Assembly (NCBI RefSeq): GCF_910592395.1
Contig: NC_088315.1
Location: 9,490,501-9,550,500 of the forward strand
Reading direction: 5' to 3'
Origin: Lineus longissimus
Lineage: Eukaryota; Nemertea; Pilidiophora; Heteronemertea; Lineidae
Length of the DNA stretch: 60,000 bases
Part shown: positions 55,201-60,000 of the stretch, piece by piece
How positions within the stretch are numbered: the first letter of the stretch is position 1
How the letters are laid out: every line of letters begins with the position of its first letter
The notes under the pieces: generated by a model
Seen by the model: the letters and a program-made list of their open reading frames with translations, nothing else
Databases searched by the model: none
Told to the model about the DNA's origin: nothing
Program-made: the position numbers and the translations under genes

Positions 55201-58200
55201 CCTTGCAGAAGCTATGGGGAAAATACGTAAGTCAATTGACACCGCTGTTGTACCTAAACTCTAAGTAATTTTGGTTCCAAGCATGTGGAATGATGGCTTG
55301 GGAAACCTTGAGGTCCACCAAGGCTCTTTGGTGGAGGCCCGGATGTGTGCATACTTCAACAACTTGAATGCCTGTTGAATTAATTAAAAACCTCAAGGTG
55401 TTGATAAAGGTCATCTCAGGTTCTCAAGGTGCTAAAGATATATCTTTGGCCTTTTCTCTTCTTATCTTTCTATTGATAAATTAATTGGCAGACAATGTAC
55501 AAGCCCCTTGATGTAAGCTAAGTTTGACGTTGTCTGAATATTTTTTTCAGCCCAGCCTAATGTTCCTGCAGTTCCTACAACGCAACAAAAACTAACTGCA
55601 CTCGGCCAGCAACCGAATATATCCACACAAGGTTCGATGATGTCGTCGCAGATGACCCCTTCACAGCAGACGCCAATGATGACGTCGCAACCACAGATGA
55701 CATCGCAACCACAAATGACGTCACAAATGCCGATGCAACCACAGATGACGTCGCAGTCACAAATCATGCAGAATCCCAATCCGCAGCAGATGATGAATCA
55801 GCAGAATATGATGACGTCACAACAGCAAGTGATTACATCACAGCAACCTCTGATGACGTCACAGCAACAAGTGGTGTCCCAGGGAATGACTTTACAACAA
55901 CAACAGCAACAACTACAAGCATTGACCTCTCAACATCAGGCGTTGACCGCACAGCAACAGACGTCCCAGCACCAGACTATGACGTCGCAACAGCAGATGG
56001 TAACGCCCCAACAACAGATGGTGACGTCGCATCAGGTGTCACAGCCGCAGCAGATTTTGACGTCAAAGCCAATGACTGCTACACAACAGTTGCAACAGAT
56101 TCAGCAACAACAGAAGGTAAGGTAGTGAGATAATAGAGTGGTAATTAACTAGTTAAGTTAAACATTCATCTTTTTCCTGATCAGCGCCAATGTTGGTCGA
56201 GCTCGGTTGTGGGGCTACAAAATTGTCGACTAGTGGAGTAAGTCTTTGATATTCCCGAATCACAAGGGATTGACATCCAAAGTGATTTGGATTACTCGCT
56301 TGTAGAGCGCTCAACCTTCCTGATATTTCTTGTGACTTTTCTGAGATTTACCGCACTTTCATCAGCAGGTGAGCCAAGCTCCGATGATGACATCACAGCC
56401 ACAGCCGGCGATCAACACGCAGAACATCCAGATGATGCAACAACATCAGCAACAACAACAACAACAACAACAACAGCAGGCCATGATCGGCCAGAATCAA
56501 CTCGTCACATCGCAGGGCGTGATGCAGCCTCAAAATCCTGGGATGCCGCCGCAGAACATTCAACAGCAAAAACCACAACAAGTAGTGATGAGGGAGCCTA
56601 AGGTCGTGTGGCGAGGTGAGGACAACCTTGATTTCAGGGCAGTCTGTATCCGTTAGGCACTACAGGAGCCGTATGCATTCTACAAACCCTCTGAGGCTGT
56701 AATGGTACCACCTGAAATTACTGAGTGTCTCAATAAAATCTGTACACTTTTAAAATCGGTAATCTATCTTTTGTGGCATAACACCTTTTGAAATCAACTT
56801 AGATGATAACAGATTACTTTTACCTTTGCATATTTGCTTCACTTCAGAGTGTCAGGGAGATACACTTTAAACAACAGCAAAAAACTCTTTAAAAATCCAA
56901 AATACCCCTCAAAAATGAAGAGTTTTTAGAGGGAGCCTTGCTCACGAGCTGTCAGTTGGGTTATAATTACATCGAAGAAACAGTTTTCTAGTGTTACCTC
57001 ACATCCTAAACATTTTCTCCCCGTTACTTGACATGCAGGTACACTCGAATGGCAGGAGAAGAACAGGGCACAAGCAGCAACAGTAAACACTGGTCCGAGG
57101 GTTTTGAGGTCCTTGGCTTGTGAAGTGTGTATCAATGCTGGAGACACCGATCTGTAAGTACATTCAGTCAAAGACGGAAAATACATCGATTCCAAAAGTA
57201 AGGCTGATAAGTTGACATGGGGAGAAATTGTCCTCCTGGGTGGATGGAGCCATGGGACCAATTACCTGGGGGTAGACAACTGTAGATGAAGTATCTTTGG
57301 TAAATAATCCTGAGGTGAATTGTCATCAGAGAAGTATTTCCTAAAGGTGATTTATCCTAGAGCTGTGGTACATAACCGCAGTCGTATCAACAGCTCAAGA
57401 TTTTAAGCAAATTCAAAGACAACAGCTCGGGAAGAACCATGCAGAAGTTTTCTAAATCCTAACGATGTTTGCCTCTAATTGCTGGAGAGATTAATAATTT
57501 GGTGGATTTCTTTCCAACTACCCTAGCTCGGTCACTGTATTCAGAATCAGCTTATGAGTTAGTGGAGCCAAGATTTCAGCGGCATTTCTGCCACTGGCCC
57601 ACCAAATGTGGAATGCTCTGCCGATAAGCATAAGAACTGCCAATGATATCGACAGTTTCAAGACCTTACTCAAGACATTCCTCTTCAAACGACACTTCAA
57701 TATTTGATTTTTTAGCAGTGATGTGACTTTTTGAGCAAACACTTTTGTTGAACACTGGTCAGTTTTCAGTGGAAAGGTTGGTATATTAAGTGTTGTTTTA
57801 ATCATTGTTATTATTAAAATTATTATTTATTTACCAGATTATAACTTGTGCTTTCCAGGAACACTGCCCGCTGGCCTCAGAACCTGATCATGCAGTTGAT
57901 TCCACAACAACTCCTCACCCAGCTACAGCATCTATTCAAACAATCAAAAAACGTCGGATTCCGATTCTCACAGACGGATCTAGAGGCCCTTAGCAATCTG
58001 CAGAAAATCATGTCGTCCGGTTTCGTAAGTGTTATACTATGAATTTCTTTCCTTATGCAGAGGGCCGGATTAGAATTTCAGAAATTTAGTGAAGAAAGAT
58101 ATGGTTCATCAATTTGAATACACTTTTGAATTTAGCGAGTTGGAAAATGTCACTGTCAGGTGCAAGAAGAAAAAGGAGAATGAACTGTAGCAATCTGCAA

Positions 58201-59994
58201 TCTTAAATCATTGCTTTTCGTATTGAAACCTAATACTCTATACCTGCTTGCTTCTCACTTTCAGGCTGGTTGTGTTCACTTCCCGAACCAGACCAACTGT
58301 GACATCCGCGTCCTCATGTTGCTGTATAGTACGAAGAAGGACCAGTTCATCGGCATGATTCCTCACGACCAGGCGAGCTTCGTCAACGGCATTCGAACGG
58401 TCATTCAATCACACAAGACTGCACAGCAACAGAAAGCTCAGCAGCAGAAGGTAAGAGATGGATTTTTTTCCTTGTTAGGGATCATTCGGCATTTTGTGGG
58501 AAGATTATAGAGTAGTCTTTTCTCAAGACCCCCCCCCCCCCCTGCCTCCCCCAAATATAGTACTGTATAAAATGTCGATTTCTACAATAACACTTTCACT
58601 TATGTAATATCAGGACCTGGAAATCCTCTGAATGTATTTTTGTCTGTCCTCTTTAGTTTTGTTATTTTTCCATCCCCTTGTCATTTGTAGATCATGTCAC
58701 TTCAACAACAACAGCAACAGCAGCAGCAGCAACAAGCGACGGCCGCAGCATCCCAACCCCAACCGCCCCCGCCCCAACCCCAACCCCAACAAATCCCACA
58801 GCCCCCAAGCCAGCTGCAACAGCAGGGAGGACAGCCTTTCCAACAGGGGGTAAATATTCCACAGGTAATAACAAGTTTGGGGAGGAAACTTGAGATTTGC
58901 AGGTCCAGTACTTGCCATATTGACAATTTGAAGTAAGGACCAGTTTTCTTACCAAAGTGTTGAAAAGGCTGTAGTAATTGGCATCCTCAGGAGGGTGCCA
59001 TGTGAACATATCACTCCATGAAATCCTCTCTAGGTGGTTAAACACCTTCTCTGATGTGGAGTCTTCAAGTCAAAATTTGTCCGATCTCTGACCATTTTCA
59101 TTTGTTATCTCTTGCAGCCCAATGCGTCTGCCGCTATCACAACGAACATGCCGCTCGTCACGTCGCAGGTGTCCAGTGCCCTGTCGATGGCCGGCGGCCA
59201 GGTCCAACAACAACAGGCTCAACAGGTGGCCATGGATGACCAGCAGAGAGCGATGAATTTAGTAAGTTTCTGATCCTTATTCTCCAGGGGTATCATGTGT
59301 GTTAAAGCACAAAATTCTGCATATCGTCTCTGATTACTTCATATGTACTTAGTGTGTCTCTGAGTCTTGGCCTTGATCAGTTATCAGTTTATAAGTTCAA
59401 TTTTGATTTAATGCAAACCTCAAGAATAATGTAAAGAATTATCCGTGTATCAACTGGATTTGAACTGTCAGCCTTATCCAAAATCTGCCCAGCCTAGACA
59501 TCAGTAGTGTGGACACCTATCAACAGCACACAGAACAATTCAACTATGCTGGTTGAATTGTTAGGTTAGGGTAGATATTAGTTTGTAAAGGAAAGATGCA
59601 TGAACTGGTGATGGGATTCAAATTATTATCAATATTTGTATTCATTCAACAAAATCAAAGAACACGCTTCTATCCCTGGCTACAGGACAATTTTTCGTTT
59701 CAGCAGAAGATACAAGCACTCCAGCAAGAGGTTGAAAACCTGAAGCAAAAGGAGCAAATATACCAGTCGGAGAAGAACAAAGCCCTCGAGGCTGCTAGGC
59801 AAACGCAGTTGAGAAACAGACAACAGCTTCAACAGCAACAACAGCAACAGAGGCTTTTACAACAGCAGCAGCAGCAACAACAACAACTTACCCAACAACA
59901 ACAACTTACCCAACAACAACAGCAACAGCAACAACAACAACAACAACAGCAGCAACCGACCAATCAACAGTTGAGACATTTACTGCTAAACCAG
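46259..59994 (+). CDS. MED25: Mediator complex subunit 25 (partial, 3' end beyond window)
   Basis: Seventeen exons in continuous phase: 46259-46380, 47468-47513, 48064-48188, 48644-48742, 49465-49585, 49799-49864, 50031-50220, 52513-52632, 54981-55226, 55551-56116, 56369-56615, 57039-57153, 57859-58024, 58265-58450, 58691-58864, 59118-59261, 59704-59994. They total 3024 nt (1008 codons), and a GTCAGT donor at 59995 shows the gene continues. The ATG (GCCATGG context) is the first after an in-frame TGA. Residues 1 to about 220 are the VWA domain (DVVFVVEGTANLG, LICNSPPY-like LVCNSPPY) that tethers MED25 to Mediator. About 645-795 is the activator-interacting ACID/PTOV domain (LEWQEK, NLIMQLIPQQLL, FVNGIR). 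Between them lies a Gln/Met/Thr/Ser-rich linker. The tail has poly-Q, a coiled coil and LRHLL. It is a nuclear RNA polymerase II co-activator. It is already longer than human MED25 (747 aa), mainly through Gln-rich linkers. Confidence 0.95.
46806..47272. mobile_element. MITE with TACCGTATTTTCCGG termini, in MED25 intron 1
   Basis: Perfect inverted ends TACCGTATTTTCCGG (46806-46820) and CCGGAAAATACGGTA (47258-47272) enclose about 467 bp. Subterminal 'gtgcgggtcttgcgtgg' motifs occur in the same orientation near both ends. Termini of this type recur in MITEs of many eukaryotes. No transposase; the 113-codon frame overlapping it is an artefact. Confidence 0.85.
47848..47998. mobile_element. Palindromic MITE in MED25 intron 2
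   Basis: 'ctatagattcatgcacttga' plus 'ttgggaacaacgttta' is mirrored by 'taaacgttggtcccaatcaa' plus 'gtgcatggatctatag', giving ~36-bp arms with few mismatches. The 70-bp centre is rich in 'cgtgacg' motifs and is itself partly palindromic. Confidence 0.85.
50262..50432. mobile_element. Degenerate TA-MITE in MED25 intron 7
   Basis: It starts 'acagcagaacctctctatta' and ends near 'agctcctctgta'. It follows the inverted motif order of the 22540 copy ('gaggtgtcctgat', 'tgaatggcaacaacc', 'gaccaaaactag'). It starts about 45 bp after the exon 7 donor. Confidence 0.75.
50971..51389. mobile_element. MITE with ~33-bp inverted ends in MED25 intron 7
   Basis: 'ggccacatgttttttatttc' plus 'ttggtttacggga' is mirrored by 'tcccgtaaaccaagaaataa' plus 'aaaacacgtggcc', with a single mismatch. 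Subterminal AAATAAAAT runs also face each other. The element is 419 bp and non-coding. Confidence 0.85.
52719..52914. mobile_element. MITE with ATATGTGACCCGTCACAG termini in MED25 intron 8
   Basis: The left end ATATGTGACCCGTCACAGCA continues to 'cgcatgtcgc', mirrored at 52877-52914. The first 24 bases are perfect. The ends contain TA, consistent with a TA target site. It begins about 85 bp after the exon 8 donor. Confidence 0.85.
55551..56116 (+). CDS. MED25: MED25 exon 10: Met-Thr-Ser-Gln-rich linker
   Basis: The largest exon, 566 nt, codes a low-complexity linker with repeated M-T-S-Q tetrapeptides and Gln runs between the VWA and ACID domains. The codons ATG ACG TCA/TCG CAA create eight TGACGTCA or TGACGTCG octamers (55680, 55716, 55746, 55812, 55854, 55980, 56022, 56058), four of them perfect palindromic CREs. 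The antisense frames at 55462-55779 are shadows. Confidence 0.9.
57520..57710 (+). pseudogene. Decayed LINE reverse-transcriptase C-terminal fragment in MED25 intron 12
   Basis: Translated with one frameshift, it reads LARSLYSESAYELVEPR then HQMWNALPISIRTANDIDSF and ...LLKTFLFKRHF before a stop. This matches the typical C-terminal tail of non-LTR reverse transcriptases (W-N-x-L-P, I-R, then L-K-x-x-L-F), as in CR1/L2/jockey-like LINEs. Only the last ~60 codons are present, as expected of a 5'-truncated insertion. Confidence 0.75.
59704..59994 (+). CDS. MED25: MED25 exon 17: coiled coil, poly-Q and LXXLL box
   Basis: Ninety-seven codons. The first ~30 residues (QKIQALQQEVENLKQKEQIY and on) have a heptad pattern typical of a coiled coil. 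A long Gln-rich tract interrupted by L-T follows. The exon ends QLRHLLLNQ. LRHLL fits the LXXLL nuclear-receptor box and sits where human MED25 has its C-terminal LXXLL motif. The CAG/CAA mixture in the Gln tract would slow slippage compared with pure CAG. Confidence 0.85.
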
Positions 59995-60000
59995 GTCAGT

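Overview
This is animal nuclear DNA: spliced genes with GT-AG introns of about 0.1-8 kb, abundant minisatellites, MITEs, foldback elements and poly-C tracts. The repeat style (dispersed elements carrying a variable GAC microsatellite, TA- and TTAA-flanked MITEs, long tandem arrays inside introns) suggests a marine invertebrate such as a mollusc, brachiopod, annelid or non-vertebrate deuterostome. The sequence alone does not fix the phylum.

Layout. (1) 1-9.2 kb: a diverged direct repeat (about 8-1160 and 7672-9150) brackets two intronless minus-strand orphan genes (2717-3730 and 4770-5915). They look like distant paralogs. The second carries a perfect in-frame 207-bp tandem duplication, and a 257-bp identical fragment of it lies at 6872-7128. 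A 310-bp imperfect palindrome follows. (2) 9.2-19.1 kb: no convincing gene. It holds an 81-bp minisatellite, a 50-bp minisatellite, a TA-flanked MITE, a 1.1-kb dispersed element with a GAC microsatellite, and a 53-bp array. (3) 19.7-37.2 kb, or to 41.7 kb with upstream exons, minus strand: a medium-chain dehydrogenase/reductase (MDR, alcohol dehydrogenase-like) gene. Ten common exons were assembled by consistent splice phase, with two alternative 5' ends. Its introns are packed with tandem arrays and mobile elements. (4) 39.8-46.2 kb: a conserved-looking short reading frame at about 39.85-40.07 kb, a near-perfect 44-bp-arm hairpin, and a 23-bp array. (5) 46.26-60 kb, plus strand: MED25 (Mediator subunit 25). 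Seventeen coding exons (1008 codons) are in the window and the gene runs off the right edge. The order is VWA domain, Gln/Met/Thr/Ser-rich linker, ACID (PTOV) domain, poly-Q segments, a coiled coil and an LXXLL motif.

The two main genes are unrelated in function. MED25 is a nuclear co-activator subunit that links activators and nuclear receptors to RNA polymerase II. The MDR protein is a cytosolic-type oxidoreductase fold that appears to have lost its zinc ligands. The notable biology is structural: a 3'-UTR minisatellite whose unit includes the MDR stop codon, triplication of a segment holding a real splice donor, a dispersed repeat carrying eight clusters of nuclear-receptor half-sites, foldback elements, and two adjacent TTAA-bounded elements.
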